In this document: positions 33,026-41,763 of the stretch, piece by piece
How the letters are laid out: each line of letters begins with the position of its first letter
Position numbering within the stretch: the first letter of the stretch is position 1
Origin: FEN-1297 sp021817845
GTDB taxonomy: Bacteria; Bacteroidota; Ignavibacteria; Ignavibacteriales; Ignavibacteriaceae
Reading direction: 5' to 3'
DNA: 64,000 nt
NCBI GenBank assembly: GCA_021817845.1
Contig: JAKAFW010000024.1
Coordinates: forward strand, 1-64,000
The notes under the pieces: generated by a model
Told to the model about the DNA's origin: nothing
The model's input: the letters and a program-made list of their open reading frames with translations, nothing else
Database searches by the model: none
Translations under genes and position numbers: made by a program

Positions 33026-34708
33026 ATGACCAGCCTTGAAGAATTAAAAGACAAAGCTCAAAAGGCTTTTAACGATTGGGAAGAAAAATCCTATAAGCGA
33101 TTTATTCAAAAAAACCCTGAAAGACAGAAAGAATTTTCCACCATTTCATTTGTACCGGTAAAACCACTCTATTCTCCGGATCAATTTACAGATGAAAATT
33201 ATTTTGATAAAATCGGATTCCCCGGCGAATACCCTTATACACGCGGTATACAGCCGACAATGTACCGGGGAAAACTTTGGACAATGCGCCAGTATGCAGG
33301 CTTTGGAAATGCGCTGGAGTCTAACCGCCGTTATAAATATCTGCTCTCGCAAGGGACATCCGGCTTATCAGTAGCCTTTGATCTTCCGACTCAAATTGGT
33401 TACGATAGCGACGATCCTGCTGCATTCGGTGAAGTTGGACGGGTGGGGGTTGCAATAGATACACTTGCCGATATGGAAATTTTATTCGAAGGAATTCCGT
33501 TAGATAAAATTTCCACCTCAATGACTATAAACGCCTCCGCTTCAGTTTTGCTTGCAATGTATATAGCAGTTGCAGAAAAACAGGGCATCTCAAAAGACAA
33601 AATCAATGGCACTATTCAAAATGATATCTTAAAAGAATATATCGCTCGCGGCACTTACATTTATCCTCCAAAAGCTTCTATGCGATTGGTGACCGATATA
33701 TTCAAATACTGCGCCGACGAAGTTCCGAAATGGAATACAATTTCCATTTCCGGTTATCATATACGTGAAGCCGGTTCAACGGCAGCGCAAGAGGTTGGAT
33801 TTACACTGGCTAACGGAATAGCCTACGTTGAGGCGGCGATATCTGCCGGTTTAAATGTTGATGATTTTGCCGGTCAACTTTCTTTCTTTTTTAATTCTCA
33901 TATCGACCTATTTGAAGAAATTGCAAAGTTTAGAGCGGCACGCAGGCTCTGGGCAAAAATAATGCGCACGAGATTTAACGCTAAAGAAAAAAAATCTATG
34001 ATGCTTCGATTTCATAGTCAAACTGCCGGTTCCGCCTTAACCGCACAGCAGATTGATAACAACATTTGTCGCGTAACCATACAGACGTTGGCGGCAGTAT
34101 TAGGAGGAACACAAAGCCTTCACACCAACGGAAAAGACGAAGCTCTCGCACTTCCGACTGAAGCATCTGCTATGACGGCGCTTCGTACCCAGCAGATAGT
34201 TGCTTATGAAAGCGGCGCTGCAAATACAATCGATCCTCTCGCAGGTTCCTATTTTATAGAATCTTTAACTGACCAAATTGAAAAAGAAGCAGAGGAATAT
34301 ATTCTTAAGATCGATGAGCTTGGAGGAATGATTCCCGCGATTGAATATGGATATGTTCAATCAGAAATTCAAAAAGCGGCATATAAATTTGAAAAGCAGA
34401 TAGAAAATCACGAAAGAATTGTAGTCGGCGTAAATAAATTTCAAATAAATGAAAACCAAAAACCGGAGCTTCTGAAAATTGACGAAAAGGTTCAGGACGA
34501 ACAAATAAAATTTTTAAGTACAACGCGCAGCGGAAGAAATAATGATGAAGTTGAAAAACGATTATTACGTCTGAAAACTGCCGCTGGCGGAAACGATAAT
34601 TTAATGCCGTTCATTCTTGAAGCAGTAAAAGCTTATGCAAGTGTCGGTGAAATATGCAATATCCTGCGTGAGGTTTTTGGGGAATATAAAGAAAAAGTGG
34701 TAATATAA
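33026..34708 (+). CDS. Methylmalonyl-CoA mutase, catalytic large subunit (no B12-binding domain)
   Basis: The 560 residues match the TIM-barrel part of methylmalonyl-CoA mutase: YTRGIQPTMYRGKLWTMRQY, SGLSVAFDLPTQIGYDSDDP, SGYHIREAGSTAAQE and GGTQSLHTNGKDEALALPTE. It interconverts succinyl-CoA and methylmalonyl-CoA using adenosylcobalamin. The chain ends where single-chain enzymes continue into the B12-binding domain, so a separate small subunit must be encoded elsewhere, as in split McmA1/McmA2 systems. It stands as a single gene here, with 43 bases after the kinase. Confidence 0.93.
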   Translation: MTSLEELKDKAQKAFNDWEEKSYKRFIQKNPERQKEFSTISFVPVKPLYSPDQFTDENYFDKIGFPGEYPYTRGIQPTMYRGKLWTMRQYAGFGNALESNRRYKYLLSQGTSGLSVAFDLPTQIGYDSDDPAAFGEVGRVGVAIDTLADMEILFEGIPLDKISTSMTINASASVLLAMYIAVAEKQGISKDKINGTIQNDILKEYIARGTYIYPPKASMRLVTDIFKYCADEVPKWNTISISGYHIREAGSTAAQEVGFTLANGIAYVEAAISAGLNVDDFAGQLSFFFNSHIDLFEEIAKFRAARRLWAKIMRTRFNAKEKKSMMLRFHSQTAGSALTAQQIDNNICRVTIQTLAAVLGGTQSLHTNGKDEALALPTEASAMTALRTQQIVAYESGAANTIDPLAGSYFIESLTDQIEKEAEEYILKIDELGGMIPAIEYGYVQSEIQKAAYKFEKQIENHERIVVGVNKFQINENQKPELLKIDEKVQDEQIKFLSTTRSGRNNDEVEKRLLRLKTAAGGNDNLMPFILEAVKAYASVGEICNILREVFGEYKEKVVI

Positions 34709-34805
34709 AAGTTAGCTTAATATTTTGAGTTATTACGAAATATATTTCCATTTCTTATACCATCTCAAGTTATTGAAAAGGCATTGCCTTTATTTGTTAA
34801 AAGAT

Positions 34806-34915
34806 TGTAGTTAGTGGGAAATCAATTAAAATATATAATAGCAGCCCACGAATTTATTCGTGGGGGGAAAAAATGCAAAGAATACCTTTGAACCGATTCA
34901 TCGGTTTCTCAAATG
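34806..34915 (+). repeat. 110-bp two-hairpin dispersed repeat, copy 1
   Basis: This repeat is shared with 39695-39804 at about 90% or better. It contains CCCACGAAT/ATTCGTGGG (34845-34853 with 34856-34864) and AACCGA/TCGGTT (34891-34896 with 34901-34906). It lies in the 261-base gap before the TPR gene. Confidence 0.9.
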
Positions 34916-34935
34916 TTTTTTGCTAAATTAATCCC

Positions 34936-34965
34936 TTGATAGCACACCCTAATTTATTATTTTTG
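34936..34965 (+). promoter_or_regulatory. Possible Bacteroidetes-type promoter close to the TPR gene start
   Basis: TTG at 34936-34938, 19 bases, then TATTTTTG at 34958-34965 fit TTG-N19-TAnnTTTG. Transcription would begin at or next to the start codon at 34970-34973, implying a leaderless or nearly leaderless mRNA. Confidence 0.35.
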
Positions 34966-34969
34966 AAAG

Positions 34970-36823
34970 ATGATGAGGAAAAAATTATTTCTAATATTAT
35001 TATTCTATCCCGTAATCCTTTTTGCGCAAACAGGGGGAGAATTAAGTACTCAATACATGCTTGCCCAAAATTATATTCAGGAGGCGCAGTTTGAGAAAGC
35101 TTTGCCGATATTGCAAAACCTGTATCATCTTCAACCAAGCAATTATGAATATTTTCAGACTCTTAACCAGACATATATTCAACTAAAAAATTATGATGCC
35201 TCCATTGCTTTAATTGAAGAAAGAATTAGTGGTTTACAAGGCGATATAAATTTGGTTGGTTTGTTAGGAACATCTTATTACCTAAAAGGAAATGACAAGC
35301 GAGCCTTTGAAGTTTGGGATAATGCGCTAAAAACATTCCCGAAAAGCGAAGTTAGTTATAGAATTATTGCTAATTATGCGCTTCAATTACGGGCATTTGA
35401 TAAGGCTATCGAATATTTAAAAAGCGGCGAAGCTATTTCACAAAATCCGCAATTTTTTGCTTACGATCTTGCCAATCTTTACTCAATTACTATGCGTTAC
35501 AAAGAAGCAACCGAACAATATTGTCTAATTCTTTCGCACGATCCTAACCAGCTAAATACAATACAATCAAGAATTTTAAACTACATAAATAAACCGGATG
35601 CACTTTCTCAATCAATAGATGTGGTGAAAAAATACGATAATGGGGATGATATTAGTTTTAAGTATCTACTTTCCCGGTTGTATGTGCAAGCAAAAAATTA
35701 TGATAGGGCATACGATTTATACAAGAAGATAGATTCATTTCAAAACAGTCAAGGCGCAGAACTTTATAATTTTGGAAAGTTCTTGTATGATGAAAAGATT
35801 TATAACATGGCTGAAAAAGTTCTGAATGATTTGATAAATAAATATCCCGGGTCTCCGCTTATTTCTTATGCTAAACTGCAATATGCCAAAACCCTTGAGG
35901 CTATTGTAGAAGAAGAAAATAACGCCCAAATCCCGGCTTGGAAGCCTTATTATCTTCCTGTAAAAAATAATTCATCGAATGTCGGAAAGATTGTAGAGGC
36001 TTATAATGAGATTGCCAAAATCTATCCGCACTCGGAGGCAGCTAATGAGGCACTGTTGCGAATAGGCGAAATAAGATTAAATATTTATGATGATTTATCC
36101 GGCGCCAAAGAATTATTTCAAGAGTTATTTACAGATTCACCTCTTTCTGAATTCACGGCTGAGGCATATGAAGAATTAGGAAATGGATTTCTTTTGAAAG
36201 GAGATTTAACCCAGGCGCTTGATTGTTTTCAGAAGATTGCTAGCAACGGCAGGTTTCCTGAGGACAAAAGAAATTTTGCTACTTACGAACTGGCAAGAAT
36301 AAATATGTATTTGGGAAATTTCCCAAATACTAAAAATTATCTTCAAACGATCACTAATAACCCGCAAAATAGTTCAGCAAATGATGCAATTGAATTATCT
36401 TTATTGATGAACACAGCACAAAATGATTCGTCTAATCTAGTGACTTTTGCTGCAGCTGAATTCCTGACGGATCAGAAGAAGTTCAATGAAGCATTGGAAA
36501 AATATAGAACAGTTACTAATGATCCACAAAAACTTATGCTTCAAAATATGGCAGAATTACGCGTTGCTGAGATGGAAATTGCCATGAATAATTATGACAG
36601 CGCTTCCGTTCAGCTTGAAAGGATTGCTGGTGAAAAAGAAGGAAATATTTATTCCGATAAAGCATTATATTTACTAGCTAAAATTTATCAATTCGGCTTA
36701 AATAACAAACCGAAGGCAATAGAAACTTATGAAAGCTTGCTTGCTAATTTTCCTAATTCATTATATCTTGATTCAGCAAGGAGCGAAATATTAAAGTTAA
36801 AGGATGTTGTAAATAATGGGTAA
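34970..36823 (+). CDS. Periplasmic TPR-repeat protein
   Basis: A signal peptide (MRKKLFLILLFYPVILFAQ, with start at 34970 or 34973) leads into about 595 residues of helical repeats. Typical TPR patterns such as YIQEAQFEKALPILQNLYHL, SYYLKGNDKRAFEVWDNAL and GNGFLLKGDLTQALDCFQKI are spread along the chain, so twelve or more repeats are likely. Later repeats (TRYSKIYP-like spacing; PHSEAANEALLRIGEI) resemble YbgF/BamD-type TPRs. It probably scaffolds an envelope complex; the partner is unknown. The 3' end overlaps clpX by eight bases. Confidence 0.85.
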   Translation: MMRKKLFLILLFYPVILFAQTGGELSTQYMLAQNYIQEAQFEKALPILQNLYHLQPSNYEYFQTLNQTYIQLKNYDASIALIEERISGLQGDINLVGLLGTSYYLKGNDKRAFEVWDNALKTFPKSEVSYRIIANYALQLRAFDKAIEYLKSGEAISQNPQFFAYDLANLYSITMRYKEATEQYCLILSHDPNQLNTIQSRILNYINKPDALSQSIDVVKKYDNGDDISFKYLLSRLYVQAKNYDRAYDLYKKIDSFQNSQGAELYNFGKFLYDEKIYNMAEKVLNDLINKYPGSPLISYAKLQYAKTLEAIVEEENNAQIPAWKPYYLPVKNNSSNVGKIVEAYNEIAKIYPHSEAANEALLRIGEIRLNIYDDLSGAKELFQELFTDSPLSEFTAEAYEELGNGFLLKGDLTQALDCFQKIASNGRFPEDKRNFATYELARINMYLGNFPNTKNYLQTITNNPQNSSANDAIELSLLMNTAQNDSSNLVTFAAAEFLTDQKKFNEALEKYRTVTNDPQKLMLQNMAELRVAEMEIAMNNYDSASVQLERIAGEKEGNIYSDKALYLLAKIYQFGLNNKPKAIETYESLLANFPNSLYLDSARSEILKLKDVVNNG

Positions 36824-38069
36824 AAAACAAAACCAGAAAATTGTTAAATGTTCATTTTGCGGAAGAGACGGCAGCGAGGTCGGCAGCATGATCGCCGGTC
36901 CTGATGTTTATATATGCGATATATGTATCGGCAGCAGCGTTGATATTTTAAAAAACAATATGGCAGCCTATACAAACGGAAAAACCAAAAATCCGATAAT
37001 TCATACACCTGCATCATTAAAGAAAACTTTGGATGAGTACGTTATAGGGCAGGATAAGGCAAAAAAAGTATTAGCTGTTGCGGTTTATAACCACTATAAA
37101 AGAATTAATTCCCGCTCATCTTTTTTTGAACTTGACGATGTAGAAATTGAAAAAAGTAATATCTTACTTATTGGTCCTACCGGAGTTGGAAAGACTTTGT
37201 TAGCACAAACACTTGCAAAAATATTAGATGTTCCTTTTGCCATTGCAGACGCAACTACTTTAACGGAAGCCGGCTATGTAGGCGATGACGTGGAGACAGT
37301 TCTTGTTCATCTTCTGCAAGCGGCAGATTACAATTTAGAGCGCGCACAGAAGGGAATTGTTTATATTGACGAAATCGATAAGATAGCGCGTAAAAGCGAG
37401 AGCACTTCTATAACAAGAGATGTTTCGGGCGAAGGCGTTCAGCAAGCACTTCTAAAGATTCTTGAAGGAACGATTGCAGGCGTGCCTCCTAAAGGCGGAA
37501 GAAAACACCCCGAACAAAGCTTAATTAATGTGAACACTAAAAATATTTTATTTATTGTAGGTGGCGCCTTTGACGGCATAGATAAACTAATTGCCGCAAG
37601 AATAAATAAAAACAAAATGGGATTTTCTTCCAAAGCTTTGAAGGAGAAAAAATCGGAAGAGGATTTGATCAAAAATATTCTTCCGGAAGATTTACTCCGT
37701 TACGGGCTAATACCGGAACTGATCGGGAGAATACCGGTTATTGCGCCCCTACAGACGCTTTCTGAGGAGGCTTTCAAAAGCATACTTACCGAACCCAAAA
37801 ATGCTATCTTAAAGCAATATAAGAAATTATTTATGATCGAGGGTATTGAGCTTGAGTTTGATCCTTTTGCAATTGATGCCATCGTTAGTAAAGCAATGGA
37901 AAGAAAAACCGGCGCTCGTGCTTTAAGATCCATCGTAGAAGACTTTATGCTCGATATTATGTATGACCTTCCGAATAAAGAAAATATCGATAAGTGTATC
38001 ATTACCAAAGACGTGGTAGAAACCGGCGCGGAGCCGATTTATCTGGAAGCTGACCGAAAATCTGCCTAA
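36816..38069 (+). CDS. clpX: ATP-dependent Clp protease ATP-binding subunit ClpX
   Basis: The 417 residues have the N-terminal zinc-binding domain (CSFCGRDGSEVGSM, then YICDICI), Walker A GPTGVGKT, Walker B IVYIDEIDKIAR and the sensor/RKH-type region TRDVSGEGVQQALLKILEG. The C-terminal domain has TGARALRSIVEDFMLDIMYD. ClpX unfolds substrates for ClpP. clpP is not beside it in this window; instead it overlaps the TPR gene, an unusual pairing. A strong terminator follows at 38277. Confidence 0.98.
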   Translation: MGKKQNQKIVKCSFCGRDGSEVGSMIAGPDVYICDICIGSSVDILKNNMAAYTNGKTKNPIIHTPASLKKTLDEYVIGQDKAKKVLAVAVYNHYKRINSRSSFFELDDVEIEKSNILLIGPTGVGKTLLAQTLAKILDVPFAIADATTLTEAGYVGDDVETVLVHLLQAADYNLERAQKGIVYIDEIDKIARKSESTSITRDVSGEGVQQALLKILEGTIAGVPPKGGRKHPEQSLINVNTKNILFIVGGAFDGIDKLIAARINKNKMGFSSKALKEKKSEEDLIKNILPEDLLRYGLIPELIGRIPVIAPLQTLSEEAFKSILTEPKNAILKQYKKLFMIEGIELEFDPFAIDAIVSKAMERKTGARALRSIVEDFMLDIMYDLPNKENIDKCIITKDVVETGAEPIYLEADRKSA

Positions 38070-38095
38070 ATAACTTTGGAACTTTTACTTTCCAT

Positions 38096-38220
38096 GATAT
38101 AGTATTGACTTTTATCCGCTATGGCGGATTGTTTTTTATGTCAAGATATTTTTATGATAAATTTCATTGCGTTTCATTCAAAATTCATCCGCCGCGGCGG
38201 ATTCATAATTCAAAATTGCG
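38096..38220. repeat. Dispersed repeat with perfect 16-bp palindrome
   Basis: ATATAGTATTGACTTTTATC (38097-38116) followed by GCGGATTGTTTTTTATGTCA recurs in diverged form at 29493-29535; a partial copy is at 127-145. ATCCGCCGCGGCGGAT (38187-38202) is a perfect palindrome, followed by TCATAATTCAAAATT, also found at 39613-39627. No gene is seen in this 255-base gap. Confidence 0.75.
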
Positions 38221-38276
38221 GCTTGCCGCGCTATGTTTCTGCATTGGAATAAAATATTTTTGCGATTTTATTTACC

Positions 38277-38306
38277 GGCGATCTTTTGAGATCGCCTTTT
38301 ATTTTT
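38277..38306 (+). terminator. Terminator after clpX region
   Basis: GGCGATCT (38277-38284) pairs perfectly with AGATCGCC (38289-38296) around a TTTG loop and is followed by TTTTATTTTT. Confidence 0.92.
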
Positions 38307-38324
38307 AATTGATTATGGTGTAAG

Positions 38325-39581
38325 ATGCTAAAAAAGATTTTGTTTGTTTTGATACTTTTTCCTTTCCTCGCTTTTGCTCAATCTAAAATATTAATATACA
38401 TGGACCTAAAGCAAACCGACCACTTAAGGGCTTACGGAATAACTTACCACGCACTTGAAAAAAATTATAAAGCCGATTGGCTATTGAACTATCGCGGCGG
38501 TTCTTTTATGATTGATTATTCAAACGACATAGCTAACGAATGCTTGGTTGAAGGAGTTGCGTTTGATAAGTTATCCGCTTCGGAGGCGGCTGATATTTAT
38601 TCACTTGTTCAAAGACCCGACAATAATATGTCCGTTGTACGTTTAGAAAAGGCTCCAAAGATTGCCGTCTATGTTCCGCCGAGTTTTCAGCCATGGGATG
38701 ATGCGGTAACAATGGTGCTCGACTATGCGAAAATACCTTATACTAAAATTTGGAATGACGAAATTCTTAGGGGAGACTTATCAAAGTATGATTGGCTGCA
38801 TCTTCATCATGAAGATTTTACAGGACAATACGGAAAGTTTTATGCAAGCTTTAGCAATGCCCAGTGGTATATAGACAATCAAATTCAATACGAAAATGAC
38901 GCAAAGAAAAACGGCTTTAAGAAAGTTTCGGATATGATGAAGACAGTTGCGCAGGACATTAAAAATTATGTTGGACAGGGAGGTTTTCTATTTGCGATGT
39001 GCTCTGCTACCGATACATTTGACATTGCGCTCGCCGCGGAACATACGGATATTTGTGCGCAAATGTTCGACGGTGATCCCGCGGACCCCGATGCCCAAAG
39101 CAAATTGGATTATTCCAACACTCTTGCATTTACAAATTTTAAACTCGAAATGAATCCGTATGTTTATTCTTTCAGCAATATTAATATTACGCCTGAAGAA
39201 GTAGGCAGCAAGGAAAACGATTACTTCACTCTGTTTGATTTTTCCGCAAAGTATGACCCTGTTTCATCAATGTTGGTTCAAGATCATGTAAACGTTATCC
39301 ATGGATTTATGGGACAAACCACAATGTTCAGAAAATCCTTGATAAAAAAATCAGTCACGATTTTAGGTGAACGTCCGGGAATGGGGCAGGTAAAATATAT
39401 TCACGGAAATTTTGGCCGCGGTACGTTTACATTTTACGGCGGACACGATCCGGAAGCCTATGAGCACCTTGTCGGCGATCCTCCTACCGATTTATCGCTC
39501 CACAAAAACTCTCCCGGGTACCGGCTGATTCTAAATAATATTTTGTTCCCTGCAGCAAGACCAAAAAAACAAAAGACATAA
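38325..39581 (+). CDS. Exported protein of the Bacteroidetes 'asparagine synthetase B-like' family
   Basis: The 418 residues start with a signal peptide (KKILFVLILFPFLAFAQ). They then show well-conserved blocks: QTDHLRAYGITYHALEK, WLLNYRGGSF, YDWLHLHHEDFTGQYGKFY, GGFLFAMCSATDTFDIALA, HGFMGQTTMFRK and FTFYGGHDPEAYEHLVGDPP. Proteins of this kind are common in Bacteroidetes and are often labelled asparagine synthetase B, but none of the glutaminase or ATP-binding motifs of that enzyme are present and the protein is exported. The HLHHEDF, CSAT and GGHDPE blocks look like a glutamine-amidotransferase-like (class I, flavodoxin-type) fold. True function unknown. Confidence 0.75.
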   Translation: MLKKILFVLILFPFLAFAQSKILIYMDLKQTDHLRAYGITYHALEKNYKADWLLNYRGGSFMIDYSNDIANECLVEGVAFDKLSASEAADIYSLVQRPDNNMSVVRLEKAPKIAVYVPPSFQPWDDAVTMVLDYAKIPYTKIWNDEILRGDLSKYDWLHLHHEDFTGQYGKFYASFSNAQWYIDNQIQYENDAKKNGFKKVSDMMKTVAQDIKNYVGQGGFLFAMCSATDTFDIALAAEHTDICAQMFDGDPADPDAQSKLDYSNTLAFTNFKLEMNPYVYSFSNINITPEEVGSKENDYFTLFDFSAKYDPVSSMLVQDHVNVIHGFMGQTTMFRKSLIKKSVTILGERPGMGQVKYIHGNFGRGTFTFYGGHDPEAYEHLVGDPPTDLSLHKNSPGYRLILNNILFPAARPKKQKT

Positions 39582-39694
39582 CTTGTCCCAAATGTCATTC
39601 CGGCCGGCCGGTTCATAATTCAAAATTTCTAATTACCCCCAAAGTTTCAATAGTCCCAAAAGGACGGTATATGGAACTTTATTTTGGACAGATA

Positions 39695-39804
39695 TGTAGT
39701 TAGAAGGAAATCAATTAAAATATATAATAGCAGCCCACGAATTTTATTCGTGGGGGAAAAAATGAAAAGAAAACCTTTGAACCGATTCATCGGTTTTTCA
39801 AGTG
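39695..39804 (+). repeat. 110-bp two-hairpin dispersed repeat, copy 2
   Basis: Second copy of 34806-34915, with CCCACGAAT/ATTCGTGGG at 39734-39742 and 39746-39754 and AACCGA/TCGGTT following. It lies in the 326-base gap before the FAH-family gene; the first 110 bases of the gap hold a CCGGCCGGCCGG palindrome (39600-39612) and the rest is AT-rich. Confidence 0.9.
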
Positions 39805-39907
39805 CTTACACGGCAATATTATAATTACCGAATTTCCTTTTTTGTTGTTTGGAGTTAAATGGTTAATTTTTCATGAATATATTTAAAATTAATAAAACTA
39901 AAATAAT

Positions 39908-40564
39908 ATGAAAACAGTAAAAATTAGAAATCAAAAAGAAGAAATTGCCGTTGGCAAAATGATTTGTGTTGGAAGAAATTATGCAGACCACGCGAAGGAA
40001 CTTGGAAACGAAGTTCCGGATAAACCGGTAGTTTTTATTAAACCGTCGTCTTCAATAATTTATACCGGCGGTAAAGTTATTCATCCGAAATTTTCAATTA
40101 ATCTTCATCATGAAGTTGAATTACTTCTCCTTATCGGAAAAACAATTAAAGATGCAGATGACAAGCTTTCTGAAGAAGCGATTGCCGGATATGGTCTGGG
40201 GCTTGATATGACGTTGCGCGATCTCCAAAATGAAGCGCGTACAAAAGGCGATCCCTGGACTATTTCAAAATGTTTCGATACTTCAGCCGTGATTTCCGAT
40301 TTCGTCTTAAAAAGTGATTACCGCTTAACTTTGAATGAAGAAATTACTCTTTCTGTTAACGGGAATATTCGTCAGAAAGAAAAATTAAATTTGATGTTAT
40401 TTAAACCCATCCAGATTGTCAAATATATTTCTTCATTACTTACACTCGAAGAAGGCGACATAATTTTTACGGGCACTCCCGCCGGAGTAGGAAAGGTCGT
40501 CCCGGGTGATAAACTTCATGCGGAAATTGAGGGAATAGCTAAACTTGATTGCGAAGTCGTTTGA
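39908..40564 (+). CDS. Fumarylacetoacetate hydrolase-family protein
   Basis: The 218 residues start MKTVKIRNQKEEIAVGKMIC and run straight into the catalytic domain: VGRNYADHAKELGNEVP, FIKPSSSIIYTG, HHEVELLLLIGK (with His/Glu metal ligands), GYGLGLDMTLRDLQ and ITFTGTPAGVGKV-like sequence near the C-terminus. The family contains acylpyruvate hydrolases and oxaloacetate decarboxylases of central metabolism. The exact substrate cannot be told from sequence. It converges on ruvA. Confidence 0.9.
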   Translation: MKTVKIRNQKEEIAVGKMICVGRNYADHAKELGNEVPDKPVVFIKPSSSIIYTGGKVIHPKFSINLHHEVELLLLIGKTIKDADDKLSEEAIAGYGLGLDMTLRDLQNEARTKGDPWTISKCFDTSAVISDFVLKSDYRLTLNEEITLSVNGNIRQKEKLNLMLFKPIQIVKYISSLLTLEEGDIIFTGTPAGVGKVVPGDKLHAEIEGIAKLDCEVV

Positions 40565-40578
40565 TGTTTTGAATAAAT

Positions 40579-41160
40579 CTATTTATTTAAGACACCGAGT
40601 GATTTTTTAATTAGCTCCTCAAGAGGTGCATCCGGAACTGAGGTTAGAATGTTTCTTACGGTGTTTTCTGCAATCTTGGAATTGTAGCCGAGAGTAGTAA
40701 GCGCTGCAACAGCTTCATTCTTAATGCTGAAAGATATTTCTCCGCCGCCTTCTTCTGCGACTTGATCTACTTTTGATTTTAATTCTAATACAAGCCGCTC
40801 AGCCGTCTTTCTGCCAATACCCGGGACTGCAACAATTCTTGAAATATCCGGAGATTGTATTGCTCTTTTAAGATCATCAATTTTAATTCCCGATAAAATA
40901 CTTAAAGCAATCTTAGGACCGATCCCGTTTACCGATATCAAAAGCTCAAACATTTCCTTTTCGCTTTCCGTAGAAAATCCGAATAGAGTTATTGAGTCTT
41001 CTTTAACATTTGTGTGAATAAATAGGGCAGCCGACTGCTCCCCGTTTATTTTTTCAAAAGTGTTTATAGAAATATTTACTAAATATCCTACACCGTTTAC
41101 ATCAAGCAAAATTTTTGTTGGTTTTGCCGAAATAATATTTCCTTTTAAAAATCCAATCAT
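40579..41160 (-). CDS. ruvA: Holliday junction branch migration protein RuvA
   Basis: This 193-residue protein has an N-terminal OB domain (MIGFLKGNIISAKPTKILLD), a helix-hairpin-helix domain with LLISVNGIGPKIALSIL and VPGIGRKTAERLVLELK, and a C-terminal RuvB-contacting domain (EAVAALTTLGYNSKIAENTV). RuvA binds the four-way junction and loads RuvB, which is not in this window. It lies nine bases after ruvC in the same direction. Confidence 0.97.
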   Translation of the reverse strand: MIGFLKGNIISAKPTKILLDVNGVGYLVNISINTFEKINGEQSAALFIHTNVKEDSITLFGFSTESEKEMFELLISVNGIGPKIALSILSGIKIDDLKRAIQSPDISRIVAVPGIGRKTAERLVLELKSKVDQVAEEGGGEISFSIKNEAVAALTTLGYNSKIAENTVRNILTSVPDAPLEELIKKSLGVLNK

Positions 41161-41169
41161 AGCATAAAT

Positions 41170-41706
41170 TTAGTTTATTACTCGTTCGGGAAATTTTTCT
41201 ATAAAATCTTTCCAATTGTTGCTTCGTTTGACAGGTGTTCTCATTCTAAAAGCATGGCATAAAGCCACTGCCAGGGCATCTGTTTCGTCATACTTGATTT
41301 TATCGATCTTTAAGTCAAGCATCTTTTTTATCATATAACTTACCTGTTCTTTTGAAGCAGCGCCGGTGCCGACGATAGATTTTTTTATCTCCCGGGGTGA
41401 GTACTCGCTCGTTGGAATTTTATTATGTACGGCAGCTAACATAGAAACACCCCTTGCATAACCAATCTTCATAGCCGACTGAACATTCTTTCCATAAAAT
41501 GCAGTTTCAATCGCAAACTCATCGGGTTTATAAATCTTTATTATCTTATCAAGTTCGTCATAAATAATTTCAAGCTTTAAGGAAAGCATTATCTTTGACG
41601 GAAGTTTTATCAGTCCATGCTTAACCAGTGTAGAATTATTTTTGCTGTGCTTAATAATTCCAAAGCCTGTAAAAATAGTTCCGGGGTCAACGCCAAGAAT
41701 AATCAT
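41170..41706 (-). CDS. ruvC: Holliday junction resolvase RuvC
   Basis: The 178 residues begin MIILGVDPGTIFTGFGII, with catalytic Asp 7. A second acidic residue lies in FAIETAFYGKN and the final pair in YDETDALAVALCH, giving the full RuvC metal site. It cuts Holliday junctions symmetrically. It lies between yebC and ruvA, a frequent bacterial arrangement. Confidence 0.97.
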   Translation of the reverse strand: MIILGVDPGTIFTGFGIIKHSKNNSTLVKHGLIKLPSKIMLSLKLEIIYDELDKIIKIYKPDEFAIETAFYGKNVQSAMKIGYARGVSMLAAVHNKIPTSEYSPREIKKSIVGTGAASKEQVSYMIKKMLDLKIDKIKYDETDALAVALCHAFRMRTPVKRSNNWKDFIEKFPERVIN

Positions 41707-41763
41707 TCATTATGCTTTTTTAGTAGAGCTATGAATTTGAAAAATCAAATTCCCAAAGAAAAA

